Below the pieces are notes generated by a model. The model was not told where the DNA came from, ran no database searches, and was given only the letters and a program-made list of their open reading frames with translations. This document shows, in pieces, positions 34,931 to 43,070 of a stretch of DNA of 64,000 nucleotides. Source of the stretch: Pseudoxanthomonas helianthi (GTDB taxonomy: Bacteria; Pseudomonadota; Gammaproteobacteria; Xanthomonadales; Xanthomonadaceae); the NCBI RefSeq assembly GCF_017939625.1, contig NZ_JAGKTC010000001.1:1288778-1352777 (forward strand), read 5' to 3'. Both the position numbers and the translations under genes were made by a program. Position 1 is the stretch's first letter. Every line of letters starts with the position of its first letter.

Positions 34931-35143
34931 TCAAGGCACCCGCTTGCGATGAACCCTTGGCGCCACCGCTCGTTCGGCGGGTGGCGCGGACGGCGCGCCG
35001 GCAGTGCTTGCCGAACCTTGCGCCGACTCGGCGGGTGCAGGGGCCTGCGTATCGCGTTTGCTGGCCTTCTTCTCTTCCTGCTTCCTCTTCTTGGCCAGCT
35101 CGCGTTGGCGCTTCTCGAAGGCGTAGTTGGGTGTGATCGGCAA
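34931..35143 (-). CDS. Small basic protein with charged helix
   Basis: This is a 70-residue protein: PITPNYAFEKRQRELAKKRK forms a highly charged helix, followed by a Pro/Ala/Ser-rich tail ending RKRVP. TTG is chosen as start because GGAG lies eight bases upstream and the conserved-looking PITPNYAFEKRQ begins there. It may bind nucleic acid, but no function is known to me. It starts 13 bp after the YkgJ gene on the same strand and is probably co-transcribed. Confidence 0.55.
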   Translation of the reverse strand: MPITPNYAFEKRQRELAKKRKQEEKKASKRDTQAPAPAESAQGSASTAGAPSAPPAERAVAPRVHRKRVP

Positions 35144-35156
35144 GAGGTTTCTCCAG

Positions 35157-35468
35157 TCAGTACAACGTAAGCGGGATGCCGCGCGTGGTGCGGTCCAGGT
35201 AGTCCTCCCGCACGGTATGGCAGTACGGCCCCGACATCGCGAAGCGGCGGCACACGCCCGGCCGGGTCTCGTAGATCGAACAGCGCATCCGCGCCGCATC
35301 GACGGCCACGCACCAGCCCTCCGCATCGCGCGCCATCACCGTCAGGCCCGCCGACGTGCATGCGGTCAGGTGCGCGGGAATGCGGTCTTCCGGCTGCAGC
35401 ACCACGACCAGGCGACAGCACACCGCATCGCAGCTCGCGCACAACGGCACCTTCGCAGAGGCCGTCAC
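35157..35468 (-). CDS. YkgJ-family cysteine-cluster protein
   Basis: This is a 103-residue protein with eight cysteines in the pattern CASCDAVCC ... GWCVAVD ... RCSIYETRPGVCRRF ... GPYC. That pattern defines the YkgJ/UPF0153 family, presumed to bind zinc or an iron-sulphur cluster. GTG 35468 is the start because it overlaps the stop of the upstream methyltransferase gene by four bases (GTGA) and places the first CxxC normally. The exact role is unknown. Confidence 0.85.
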   Translation of the reverse strand: MTASAKVPLCASCDAVCCRLVVVLQPEDRIPAHLTACTSAGLTVMARDAEGWCVAVDAARMRCSIYETRPGVCRRFAMSGPYCHTVREDYLDRTTRGIPLTLY

Positions 35469-36127
35469 GCGTCCAACCCGCGGCGGTAATGCAGCATCCG
35501 GCCGCGATGCGGCGGCCGGTCGAGGTCGTCCATCGGGCAGGGCTTCGAATCGACCGAAAACCCGCAATCAGCCATCAACTGGCTGAAACGCGCGCTGTTG
35601 CCCCGGCCCGGATCGGTGATCAACACCTCGGCACGGGCCTGCGCATGGTGCTGGACCACCGCGCTCAGCGCCTCCGCGCTTTCGCGCTCGTACAGGACAT
35701 CGCTGGCGACGATCGCGTCGAAGCGGCCCAGCGCAGCCATCGGTCCGTCCCAGCGCATCTGCCGGTAATGCAGCGCGGGCAGGCCGTTGAGCGCGGCGTT
35801 GTACGCCAGGAACACTTCCGCCAGCGGATGCATGTCGGAAGCGACGACGTCGGCGCCGCGCTTCTGCAACACCAGGCTGGGCAGGCCGATCCCGCATCCG
35901 AGCTCCAGGATGCGCTTGCCGGCGATGTCGAAGCGCTGCATTGCCTGCGCCAGCAGCCGGCCCGCCGGCCAGACCTGGCCGAACAGGCTCCATTGCGCCG
36001 ACGAGATCCCGATGCGGGCGCCGTGGCCGTCGGGATCGGCGAACTGCTGCTTGTCGCTGAGTACGCGCAGGCGATAGACATGGCCGCCAACGGTCTGGCG
36101 GGTCTCGCGGACCTGGTAGCCCGTCAT
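35465..36127 (-). CDS. Class I SAM-dependent methyltransferase (METTL21-like)
   Basis: This is a 220-residue Rossmann-fold methyltransferase. Motif I is ILELGCGIGLPSLVL with the acidic residue in ADVVASD, and a later FDAIVASDVLYER segment is typical of the lysine/nicotinamide methyltransferase group (Methyltransf_16). It probably methylates a protein; the target is unknown. The start at 36127 has GGGAG six bases upstream. It heads a three-gene run with the YkgJ protein and the small basic protein. Confidence 0.85.
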   Translation of the reverse strand: MTGYQVRETRQTVGGHVYRLRVLSDKQQFADPDGHGARIGISSAQWSLFGQVWPAGRLLAQAMQRFDIAGKRILELGCGIGLPSLVLQKRGADVVASDMHPLAEVFLAYNAALNGLPALHYRQMRWDGPMAALGRFDAIVASDVLYERESAEALSAVVQHHAQARAEVLITDPGRGNSARFSQLMADCGFSVDSKPCPMDDLDRPPHRGRMLHYRRGLDA

Positions 36128-36330
36128 GGGCGCTCCCGTGGGTGCGTCGAGCGGCCGAGGCCGGTGACGCGTGAAGGAAAGCGCAGCGAGCGACGGTGTC
36201 GGCGGTCGGACGGGACGCACGGATGTTGCGCCGACATCGTACGCGATAAGTCGCCTTGCAGCCTGAAGCGGGTAAAGGGAAGAACGCCTCGCGCTGCTCA
36301 CGAACCGTCCACGCCAACGTTTCGGGGGAG

Positions 36331-36364
36331 AAAAAAAGAAAACGGCGGGGATCGCTCCCCGCCG
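36331..36364 (-). terminator. Intrinsic terminator of the fasciclin gene
   Basis: On the minus strand CGGCGGGGA / TCCCCGCCG makes a nine-base stem with a four-base loop, followed at once by TTTTCTTTTTTT. It lies 25 bp after the fasciclin stop codon. This is the clearest rho-independent terminator in the window. Confidence 0.9.
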
Positions 36365-36388
36365 CCGGCATTCCTTTTCCGTCTTCCT

Positions 36389-36841
36389 TCAATCGGCCCT
36401 GGACTCGGGAATGTTCACCTTGTCGATGCCATGGATCACGCCGTTCCTGGCCAGGATGTCCGGCCGGGTGACCTGGGCGCCTGCGATGCTGAGCTGCCCT
36501 TCCGACACCCGGACCGGCGCGGGCTGGCCATGCATCGTGCGGGCGGCCTGCCACTTGCCGACGTCGGAGGTAGTCCTGCGACCGCTGACCAGGTGGTAGT
36601 TCACCAGCGAAGCCAGTTCATCCTTGTTGGCCGGTTCGAGCAACCGGTCCAGCGCTCCTGCGGGCAACGCCGAGAACGCTTCATCGGTCGGTGCGAACAA
36701 GGTGTATTGATCGGTCCCGTCGAGGGACGCGGCCAGGCCCGCCTTGTCGATGGCGTTGGCGAAGGTTTCGAAGGACTTGTTGCTCTTGAGTGTGCCCAAC
36801 AGGTTCTGTTGCCCGAAGCCTTCTTTCTGCTGCATTTCCAT
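36389..36841 (-). CDS. Fasciclin (FAS1) domain protein
   Basis: This is a 150-residue protein consisting of one FAS1 domain. The two family boxes are visible: YTLFAPTDEAFSALP and, near the C-terminus, DILARNGVIHGIDKVNIP. FAS1 domains usually act in adhesion outside the cell, yet no signal peptide is seen from ATG 36841, so export is uncertain or uses another route. It is monocistronic: a strong terminator follows, and a 312-bp gene-free region precedes it. Confidence 0.87.
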   Translation of the reverse strand: MEMQQKEGFGQQNLLGTLKSNKSFETFANAIDKAGLAASLDGTDQYTLFAPTDEAFSALPAGALDRLLEPANKDELASLVNYHLVSGRRTTSDVGKWQAARTMHGQPAPVRVSEGQLSIAGAQVTRPDILARNGVIHGIDKVNIPESRAD

Positions 36842-37153
36842 GAGGATTTTTTTCCTGCGTGATGATCCCGGAGAGGGATCGAATGGACGGCCAGGGCCGT
36901 GACCCGGCGAGACGCCAGGCGCAAGCTCAATGCGGAGGATGGGATGAGGTGATGCGCGGCTGAGCAGCCGATACGGAGTTGCACCGTAGCCGCAGCACCG
37001 TGCGCTTCATGCGGTTACGACAGCGTGATGTCCGTTGGTCGGAATGCGCGTTGTGCGTCGCCTCGACGTGCTAGCGTGGGCTCACGCGGCATTCCGACTT
37101 TGGCTAGCTACCGCGCCCGCTGTGTGCCGGGTAGCACAATGTCCGGAGCCGTC
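36842..37153. other. Gene-free region upstream of the fasciclin gene
   Basis: About 310 bp divergent between the fasciclin gene and a small hypothetical gene. It presumably holds both promoters. I see no convincing operator, RNA or repeat in it. Confidence 0.4.
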
Positions 37154-37528
37154 ATGAACACCAAGCAGCATCGCGTCGTCCTGGGCGCATCCGCTTTCCA
37201 GCGCGCCGCCGTCATCCTCAACGAGCGCGCCGTGGAATGCGCCGAAAACGAAGGTTGGCCGATTCCGGCCGATGAGATCGAAGCGCCGCTGATCGTGGCG
37301 CGGGCAAGCGCCATGCGACGCGCGACCGCGCTGTTCCGCGAGCATGTGAGGGACGAGTTGCACTTCTGGTCCGGACGGACCGGAGCGCGGCGCAGGACGA
37401 CATCGCCCGATGCGCTCCCCGCGTTACGGAGGCAGGGTTACTTTTCCGCGTTAGCGGATTCAAGTGGATCCGATCCGTTTCCGGTTTCCGGGCTCGTTAT
37501 TCCGTCGGTACGCCAGTCCGCACGCTAA
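37154..37528 (+). CDS. Hypothetical protein (DUF1488-like start), uncertain
   Basis: This is a 124-residue reading frame with a GGAG seven bases before ATG 37154. The first 80 residues (VVLGASAFQRAAVILNERA, HVRDELHFWSG) look like a real, mostly helical protein. The last 40 residues (RTGARRRTTSPDALPALRRQ...) look like random GC-rich coding and may follow a frameshift. Its stop overlaps the 3' end of the convergent aquaporin gene. No function is assigned, and the DUF resemblance is weak. Confidence 0.4.
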   Translation: MNTKQHRVVLGASAFQRAAVILNERAVECAENEGWPIPADEIEAPLIVARASAMRRATALFREHVRDELHFWSGRTGARRRTTSPDALPALRRQGYFSALADSSGSDPFPVSGLVIPSVRQSAR

Positions 37529-38208
37529 GCGGACGCAACGTCGCTCTCGTGCTGCCGCTTGGCGATGAACAGGGACGCCGCGGCTGACGCCACGGCACCG
37601 CCCGCGAGTTGCGCCACAACAAAGCCCCAGACATCCCCGGGCCGGATTCCCGCGAACGTCTGCGTCAGCGAGCGCGCGAGCGTCACCGCCGGATTGGCGA
37701 ACGAGGTACTGGCGGTGAACCAGTACGCGGCGAAGATGTAGCTGGCGACCAGCGCCGGCACCGACGCCGGCCGGTGACGCACGCCGAGCAGGATCGTCAA
37801 CACCAGACCGAAGGTCGCGACCGCCTCACTCAGCCACTGCGCATGACCCGTCCGCGCGTGGGTGCCCGGCTGGATCAGCGGCAGCTCGAACATCGCATGC
37901 GCCAACAGCACGCCCATGATCGCCGCCACGACCTGCACGCCGACATAGGCCAGTGCCTCCCGCGTGCTCAGCTCCCCGCGCAGCCGCATCACCAGCGTCA
38001 CCACGGGATTGAAATGCGCGCCGGAGATCGGGCCGAACACCACGATCAGCACGTACAGCACGCCCGCCGTGGCGCCCGCATTGGCCAGCAAGGCGATCGC
38101 ATCGTTTCCCCGGGCCAGGTTCACGCCCATGATCCCCGAACCGACCACGCACGCGAGCAGCAGCGCGGTGCCGAGGAACTCGGCCAGCAACTTCCGCCAC
38201 AGAACCAT
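37525..38208 (-). CDS. Aquaglyceroporin of the arsenic operon (AqpS-like)
   Basis: This is a 227-residue MIP-family channel with six predicted membrane spans. The two pore loops are SGAHFNPVVT (NPV instead of NPA) and SFANPAVTLAR (standard NPA). In Sinorhizobium an aquaglyceroporin, AqpS, encoded next to arsC releases arsenite formed by the reductase. The same role is inferred here because no arsB or acr3 pump gene is present. Its ATG overlaps the arsC stop (TGATG). It is the last gene of the operon. Confidence 0.88.
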   Translation of the reverse strand: MVLWRKLLAEFLGTALLLACVVGSGIMGVNLARGNDAIALLANAGATAGVLYVLIVVFGPISGAHFNPVVTLVMRLRGELSTREALAYVGVQVVAAIMGVLLAHAMFELPLIQPGTHARTGHAQWLSEAVATFGLVLTILLGVRHRPASVPALVASYIFAAYWFTASTSFANPAVTLARSLTQTFAGIRPGDVWGFVVAQLAGGAVASAAASLFIAKRQHESDVASA

Positions 38209-38591
38209 CAGAGCGACGCCAGCAAAGTCTTGACGCGTTCGGCGATCTCGTCGCGCACCGCGCGATATCCGTCGTCGTCCATGTGTTTCGGATCCGGCAG
38301 CGCCCAATCCTCGCGGCGCTTGGCCGGCACCCACGGGCAGTTGTCGCCGCAACCCATGGTGACCACGGCATCGAACTCGCCTTCGATCTGGTCCAGCGAC
38401 TTCGACGCATGGCGCGACAGGTCGTAACCCAGTTCGGCCATGAAACGGACCGCCTTCGGATTGATCTGGCCCGACGGCTTCGATCCGGCGCTGAACGCTT
38501 CGACCTGGTCGCCGCCGTAGAGATGGGCGAAGGCCTCGGCCATCTGGCTGCGGTTGGAATTCTCGACACAGACGAACAGCACGCGCTTCAT
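38208..38591 (-). CDS. arsC: Arsenate reductase, thioredoxin-coupled type
   Basis: This is a 127-residue low-molecular-weight phosphatase-fold ArsC. The P-loop is VCVENSNRSQMAEAF; further active-site features are the cysteine in VTMGCGDNCPW (two cysteines of the relay) and the aspartate in ALPDPKHMDD. It reduces arsenate to arsenite for extrusion through the neighbouring channel. The start overlaps the arsN2 stop by four bases. Confidence 0.93.
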   Translation of the reverse strand: MKRVLFVCVENSNRSQMAEAFAHLYGGDQVEAFSAGSKPSGQINPKAVRFMAELGYDLSRHASKSLDQIEGEFDAVVTMGCGDNCPWVPAKRREDWALPDPKHMDDDGYRAVRDEIAERVKTLLASL

Positions 38592-39028
38592 GGAGAGACT
38601 TCCACGGACTTGATCATGCAGGTGGCCGAAGCCGGGCAGATGGAGCGGAATTCGGCGCTGTGCCGGACCGACGCCGGCGCCTGTTCGCGCGCGATCGCGG
38701 CATAGCCGCGCCTGGCGAAGAACGGCGCGGCGGTTTCGGTCAGCAACACGAGTTGCCGAAGTCCGAGCGCGGCCGCCCGCGCTTCGACCGCGCCGACCAG
38801 CCGCTCGCCAAGGCCACGGCCCCGCTGGCCGTCGCGCACCGCGAGCGAACGCAGCAGGCCGACATCGCCAAAGGATTCGAGTCCGACGACACCGATCAGG
38901 CCGGCAGCGTCGGTCGCCACGGTGAAATCGACGGCCGCCGTGCCGAGGTCATCGACCGGCAGGCGGCTGTCCCGCAACAGATCATGGATCGCCGCCTGGT
39001 CGTCGGCGGTGCCCGCACGCAGGTCCAT
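38588..39028 (-). CDS. arsN2: GNAT acetyltransferase ArsN2
   Basis: This is a 146-residue GNAT-fold acetyltransferase. The acetyl-CoA loop is visible as LRSLAVRDGQRGRGLGERLV, with LVLLTETAAPFFARRGY downstream. ArsN-type enzymes in ars operons acetylate arsenic-containing compounds such as phosphinothricin analogues and arsinothricin, or have an unknown resistance role. It ends overlapping arsC and starts three bases after the arsI stop. Confidence 0.85.
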   Translation of the reverse strand: MDLRAGTADDQAAIHDLLRDSRLPVDDLGTAAVDFTVATDAAGLIGVVGLESFGDVGLLRSLAVRDGQRGRGLGERLVGAVEARAAALGLRQLVLLTETAAPFFARRGYAAIAREQAPASVRHSAEFRSICPASATCMIKSVEVSP

Positions 39029-39031
39029 GGC

Positions 39032-39520
39032 TCAGCAGCAGCCGGATTGCGGCGCGCAGCAGGACGTCGCCTGCTGCGGACGCGGCTTCATCGACGCTAC
39101 GTCGGGACTGCAGGCCGCGCCGTCGGTCGCGCAAGCGGCATCGCCCGCGTGGTAAGTGGTGGCCTCGCCGAACGTGTGGAAGGTTTCCCAGCGCGTCCCC
39201 TGCGGGTCTTCGGTCCAGTTCTTGTCGGAGCGGGCGTAGCAGCAGATCGTCGCCGCTTCGGGAACCACCGCGCCGCCGGCGGCGTCCAGGCGTTTGCCGA
39301 GCGCGGCCAGCTCCTCGCTGCTGTCGACCTGGAAACCGAGATGGTCGATGCCCGGCGCGCGACCGGTGGTCGAGATGGCGAAGTTCACCCGCGGGTCCTC
39401 GAGCATCCACTTGGCGTAGTCGGGCTTGAGCACGGCCGGCTGGGCCGCGAACAGCTCGGAATAGAAACGGATGCTGGCATCGAGGTCGGCGACGTTGAGG
39501 TGCACGTGGAAGCGGTTCAT
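39032..39520 (-). CDS. arsI: ArsI/CadI-type vicinal-oxygen-chelate protein
   Basis: This is a 162-residue VOC-fold protein. His5 (NRFHVHLNV), His60 (GIDHLGF) and Glu112 (GTRWETFHT) form the iron site, and the vicinal pair Cys93-Cys94 (ATICCYARSDK) is the trivalent-arsenic binding site. This is the signature of ArsI, the C-As lyase that removes methyl groups from methylarsenite; the related CadI is cadmium-induced. A cysteine-rich tail (SCCAPQSGCC) may bind metal. It overlaps arsR by four bases. Confidence 0.85.
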   Translation of the reverse strand: MNRFHVHLNVADLDASIRFYSELFAAQPAVLKPDYAKWMLEDPRVNFAISTTGRAPGIDHLGFQVDSSEELAALGKRLDAAGGAVVPEAATICCYARSDKNWTEDPQGTRWETFHTFGEATTYHAGDAACATDGAACSPDVASMKPRPQQATSCCAPQSGCC

Positions 39521-39858
39521 GCGCGGGTTCCTGTCTTCTTGGGTTTGCAGGTCTGCGCGGGGCCGCAATCCACGGCGCCGGCGCAGCAGTTCTCGGTGAG
39601 GTAGCCGATCAGCGCGTTCATCTGCAGATAGTTCGCGCGCACCCGGATCACCCGCCCCTCGCGTTCGTCGTGGACCAGCGCGGCGGCGCGCAGCACGTTG
39701 AGGTGGGCGGTTAGCGTGGCCGGCGGCAGGTCCAGGCGCTCGCGCAGTTCGCCCACGGCAAGGCCATCGGGGCCGGCCTGGACCAGCGCACGGAACGCAG
39801 CCAGGCGGGATTCGTGGCTGAGCGCGCCGAGGGCCGAAAGAGCGGAAGGGGTCTTCAT
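39517..39858 (-). CDS. arsR: ArsR-family arsenic-responsive repressor
   Basis: This is a 113-residue winged-helix repressor. The recognition region is LPPATLTAHLNVLRAAALV. The likely arsenite-binding cysteines lie near the C-terminus (ENCCAGAVDCGPAQTC), as in ArsR types whose ligand site is outside the DNA-binding helix. It heads the operon arsR-arsI-arsN2-arsC-aqp. Its start codon is embedded in a nested palindrome that is the probable operator. Confidence 0.92.
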   Translation of the reverse strand: MKTPSALSALGALSHESRLAAFRALVQAGPDGLAVGELRERLDLPPATLTAHLNVLRAAALVHDEREGRVIRVRANYLQMNALIGYLTENCCAGAVDCGPAQTCKPKKTGTRA

Positions 39859-39887
39859 AATTCCAATATTCCGGAATTATGGAATTA
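39858..39887. promoter_or_regulatory. Nested palindromic ArsR operator
   Basis: TAATTCCA (39858-39865) and TGGAATTA (39880-39887) enclose the palindrome ATTCCGGAAT (39868-39877), all sharing one centre. Twenty-six of 30 positions are symmetric. It touches the arsR start codon, so binding would block transcription initiation or early elongation. Confidence 0.75.
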
Positions 39888-39968
39888 TGTCAATGGGGAG
39901 GGCGGAAACGAACCGCGTCCGTCGCAGTGAGCGTCAACGGCCCGTGGTTGCGGAAGCGCAGCGCTGGC

Positions 39969-40310
39969 CTAACGCCAGCCCGGCTTGCGCGAACTCGCCG
40001 GATGCGTGCGTTCGTCCAGCGCAGGCACCAGCGCCGCCAGCCCGACGCGCACGAACTCGCCGGAGCCGAGGTAATCGATCAGGCCCGTGCTCTTCGCGCC
40101 GACCCGTTCGCTGGACAGGAACACCTCTTCGTCCGCTTCCACCGGCCGCTGCGTGCTGCACAACCCGCGCGACACCCGCAGCACGCTGACCCCGGCCTTC
40201 TGCCACTTCGCGTCCGGCACGATCTTGTTCACCACCGAACTGTCGACCCAGACATCCACCCGATCGCCGGAAACCGACCGGCACTTGCCAATACCCACAT
40301 CGAACGACAC
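39969..40310 (-). CDS. Hypothetical protein
   Basis: This is a 113-residue protein that I do not recognise. It contains VDVWVDSSVVNKIVPDAKWQ and a later TGLIDYLGSGEFVRVGLAALVPALDERTHPASSRKPGW; it lacks signal or membrane segments. GTG 40310 is chosen because AGGAGG lies just upstream. It follows the next hypothetical gene by eight bases, so the two form a small operon between the ars operon and folE. Confidence 0.6.
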   Translation of the reverse strand: MSFDVGIGKCRSVSGDRVDVWVDSSVVNKIVPDAKWQKAGVSVLRVSRGLCSTQRPVEADEEVFLSSERVGAKSTGLIDYLGSGEFVRVGLAALVPALDERTHPASSRKPGWR

Positions 40311-40318
40311 ATCGCCTC

Positions 40319-40588
40319 CTAGTGGATGATGCCCGTCAGGGAAAAGAAATAGCCGCGTGCCTCCAGCATCATCCGCAGGCGCTTTTCCGCCCCGGCCCGG
40401 TCGAACGAATTGCTCGCCCACAAACCGTAGGAAGGACGCGAGGGATCGCGCAGCAGCGGCGCATTGCGGCTGACCCCGACATCCGTGGTCCGGCATGCGC
40501 TCGACCACAGGGCATGCAGGTCGTTGGGCCCGATCGACTGGCGCGGGCTCAGGTGCAGGATGAAGACCTTTCGATGTCGTGGCGCCAT
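40319..40588 (-). CDS. Hypothetical protein
   Basis: This is an 89-residue protein (KVFILHLSPRQSIGPNDLHALW ... AEKRLRMMLEARGYFFSLTG) with no recognised family. The protein is soluble and basic. It is the first gene of a two-gene unit with the hypothetical gene at 39969. The upstream gap of 386 bp presumably holds its promoter. Confidence 0.55.
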   Translation of the reverse strand: MAPRHRKVFILHLSPRQSIGPNDLHALWSSACRTTDVGVSRNAPLLRDPSRPSYGLWASNSFDRAGAEKRLRMMLEARGYFFSLTGIIH

Positions 40589-40974
40589 TGCTTCCTGTTC
40601 CCGGCTGAAACGCGAAGATCGCTCGGAGCCGAAGGGAAGGAAGTCCGCCGGAAGCGGCGGAGTGTCGTGGAAATGGACGACCGGTCAGCGCGACCAGATA
40701 TACGCCGCCGCGGACGTCATCGCAAGCGCGCTGCGCCTTCGCTTGAGATGGTGTTCACGCGGATCAACGCGGTGCATGCAGTCGGTCGCGAGGATAGGAG
40801 ATGCCCGGTTGCATTGGCGTGGTGTGGCGTCCATGTGTGGCGGGGAAGGCGGGCTTGAGCCCGCCCTACGCCGCGCAGGGCGGGCCCCTGGCCCACCGTC
40901 CCTGCCGCTGCGGGTTGCCAACGGCATGGCACAAACTGTCGGGTAAACTGCGCGTCCCGCCGTGGAGCCAACCC
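40589..40974. repeat. Gap upstream of folE with family D repeat
   Basis: No gene is supported here. At 40848-40897 the pair GCGGGCTTGAGCCCGC and GGGCGGGCCCCTGGCCCACC repeats the element seen at 34738. The stretch between it and folE should hold the folE promoter, which I cannot pinpoint. Confidence 0.6.
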
Positions 40975-41604
40975 ATGAGCAAGACCAACAAAACCGCCGG
41001 CAAGAAGGCCGCGCCGGCACCCGCGCCGGTTTCCCGCGCGCAGGCCGAGGACGCCGTCCGCACCCTGCTGACCTGGGCCGGCGAAGACCCGCGCCGCGAA
41101 GGCCTGCTGGACACCCCGCGCCGCGTGGTCGAAGCCTACGGCGACTGGTTCAGCGGCTATCGCGACGACCCGCGCGAATTCCTTGCCCGCACCTTCGAGG
41201 AAGTGGCCGGTTACGACGAGCTGATTGTGTTGCGCGACATCGACTACGAAAGCCATTGCGAACACCACATGGCTCCGATCATCGGCAAGGTCCACGTCGG
41301 CTACCTGCCCGACGGCAAGGTCGTCGGCATCAGCAAGCTGGCCCGCGTGGTCGAAACCTACGCGCGCCGCTTCCAGGTACAGGAAAAGATGACCGCGCAG
41401 ATCGCCCAGTGCATCCAGGACGTGCTACAACCGCGCGGCGTCGGCGTGGTGGTCGAAGGCGCGCACGAATGCATGACCACCCGCGGCATCCACAAGCGCG
41501 GGGTCAGCATGATCACCTCGAAGATGCTGGGCACGTTCCGCAGCAACCCGAGCACGCGCGCGGAGTTCCTACGGTTCATCGACGTGGGCAATCACTCGCG
41601 CTGA
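40975..41604 (+). CDS. folE: GTP cyclohydrolase I
   Basis: This is a 209-residue enzyme making 7,8-dihydroneopterin triphosphate from GTP, the first step of folate synthesis. The zinc-binding site is visible as the cysteine and histidines of [14 protein letters not shown], the third ligand in [10 protein letters not shown], and the substrate loop as [20 protein letters not shown]. An extended Lys/Ala-rich start of about 20 residues precedes the core. The ATG has GGAG eight bases upstream. Confidence 0.95.
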   Translation: MSKTNKTAGKKAAPAPAPVSRAQAEDAVRTLLTWAGEDPRREGLLDTPRRVVEAYGDWFSGYRDDPREFLARTFEEVAGYDELIVLRDIDYESHCEHHMAPIIGKVHVGYLPDGKVVGISKLARVVETYARRFQVQEKMTAQIAQCIQDVLQPRGVGVVVEGAHECMTTRGIHKRGVSMITSKMLGTFRSNPSTRAEFLRFIDVGNHSR

Positions 41605-41628
41605 TTCGCTGTCGCTCGTCATCCCGCC

Positions 41629-41791
41629 TTTGCTCGTCATTCCCGCGCAGGCGGGAATCGCTCTGGCTTCTGGGTGGGGAGATCGCGGGAGTGGGTGGTT
41701 TTTCGGGCGAAAGGCAGCCGAGCGTGCTCGGCTCTACAAGGCAAAGGCAAGAGCAAGAGCGATTCCCGCCTGCGCGGGAATGACGAGCAAA
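41629..41791. repeat. Intergenic palindromic repeat (family C) between folE and MFS gene
   Basis: Perfect 36-base arms begin TTTGCTCGTCATTCCCGCGC and end with the reverse complement at 41791; 91 bases separate them. This is the intact intergenic form of the elements found inside recB and recD. Confidence 0.85.
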
Positions 41792-41816
41792 AACAAGAAC
41801 CAGTCGAGGTCCCCGC

Positions 41817-43070
41817 TTGAACTCCCCCGTCATCGGCAAGCAACGCCAGGCCGCGCTGGCCTTCATCTTCATCACCGTGCTGATCGACGTGCTGGCGTTC
41901 GGCGTGATCATCCCGGTGCTGCCGCACCTAGTGCAGCAGTTCGTCGGCGGCGACACCTCCACCGCCGCGTACTGGACCGGCGTGTTCTCGTTCGCGTTCT
42001 CCGCCGTGCAGTTCTTCAGCACCCCGATCCAGGGCGCGCTGGCCGACCGCTACGGCCGGCGGCCGGTGATCCTGCTGTCCTGCCTCGGCCTGGGCGCCGA
42101 CTTCATCTTCATGGCCCTGGCGCCGAACCTGGCCTGGCTGTTCGTCGGCCGCATCATCAGCGCGGCGACCTCGGCCAGCTTCACCACCGCCAACGCCTAC
42201 ATCGCCGACGTCACCCCGCCCGAACAGCGCGCCAAGGGCTTCGGCATGATCGGCGCCGCTTTCGGCCTGGGCTTCATCGTCGGCCCGCTGATCGGCGGCG
42301 TGCTCGGCGACATCGACCATCGCCTGCCGTTCTGGTTCGCCGCGGGGCTGGCCCTGGTCAACTTCTGCTACGGCCTGTTCGTGCTGCCCGAATCGCTGCC
42401 GAAGGACAAGCGCACCGCCGCGTTCGACTGGCACCACGCCAAGCCGATGGGCGGGGTCAAGATGCTGCGCGAATACCCGCAGATCTGGGGCCTGGTCGCG
42501 GTGGTGTTCATCGCCAACTTCGCCCATTACGTGTATCCCAGCACCTTCGTGCTGTTCGCCGACGCCGCGTACGGCTGGAAGGAAAAGGAAGCCGGCTACG
42601 TGCTGGCGGCGGTCGGCGTGCTCAGCGTGATCGTCAACGTGGTGCTGATCGGCAAGGTGGTCAAGGCGCTGGGCGAACGCCGCGCGCTGCTGTTTGGCCT
42701 GGCCTGCGGCACGGTCGGCTTCCTGATCTACGGATTGGCGGCGAAGGGCTGGATGTTCCTCGCCGGCTTGCCGATCAGCGCGTTGTGGGCGATCGCCGCG
42801 CCGGCGACCCAGGCGCTGATCACCCGCCAGGTGCCGCCGGACGCGCAGGGCCGCATCCAGGGTTCGATGAGCAGTTTGATTTCGCTGGCTGGGATCTTCG
42901 CCCCGGCGGTGTTCGCCGGCGCGTTCGGTTTCTTCATCGGCCCGCATGCGCCGGTGCGCCTGCCGGGCGTGGCCTTCCTGATCGCGTCGCTGCTGTTGGC
43001 GATCGCCGCCTTCGTCGGCTGGCGCTACGCACGGCCGGCACCGGTCGCGGCGGCGACCGACGCGGCATGA
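41817..43070 (+). CDS. MFS transporter, TetA-like (TCR/Tet family)
   Basis: This is a 417-residue membrane carrier with 12 predicted helices. The cytoplasmic loop 2-3 motif GALADRYGRRPVILLS matches the drug/H+ antiporter-1 group, and the first helix FIFITVLIDVLAFGVIIPVLP matches Tet-type proteins. It could export tetracycline-like or other hydrophobic compounds; the substrate is unknown. TTG 41817 is used as start (AGG about nine bases upstream). Its stop overlaps the next gene's ATG by four bases. Confidence 0.88.
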   Translation: MNSPVIGKQRQAALAFIFITVLIDVLAFGVIIPVLPHLVQQFVGGDTSTAAYWTGVFSFAFSAVQFFSTPIQGALADRYGRRPVILLSCLGLGADFIFMALAPNLAWLFVGRIISAATSASFTTANAYIADVTPPEQRAKGFGMIGAAFGLGFIVGPLIGGVLGDIDHRLPFWFAAGLALVNFCYGLFVLPESLPKDKRTAAFDWHHAKPMGGVKMLREYPQIWGLVAVVFIANFAHYVYPSTFVLFADAAYGWKEKEAGYVLAAVGVLSVIVNVVLIGKVVKALGERRALLFGLACGTVGFLIYGLAAKGWMFLAGLPISALWAIAAPATQALITRQVPPDAQGRIQGSMSSLISLAGIFAPAVFAGAFGFFIGPHAPVRLPGVAFLIASLLLAIAAFVGWRYARPAPVAAATDAA

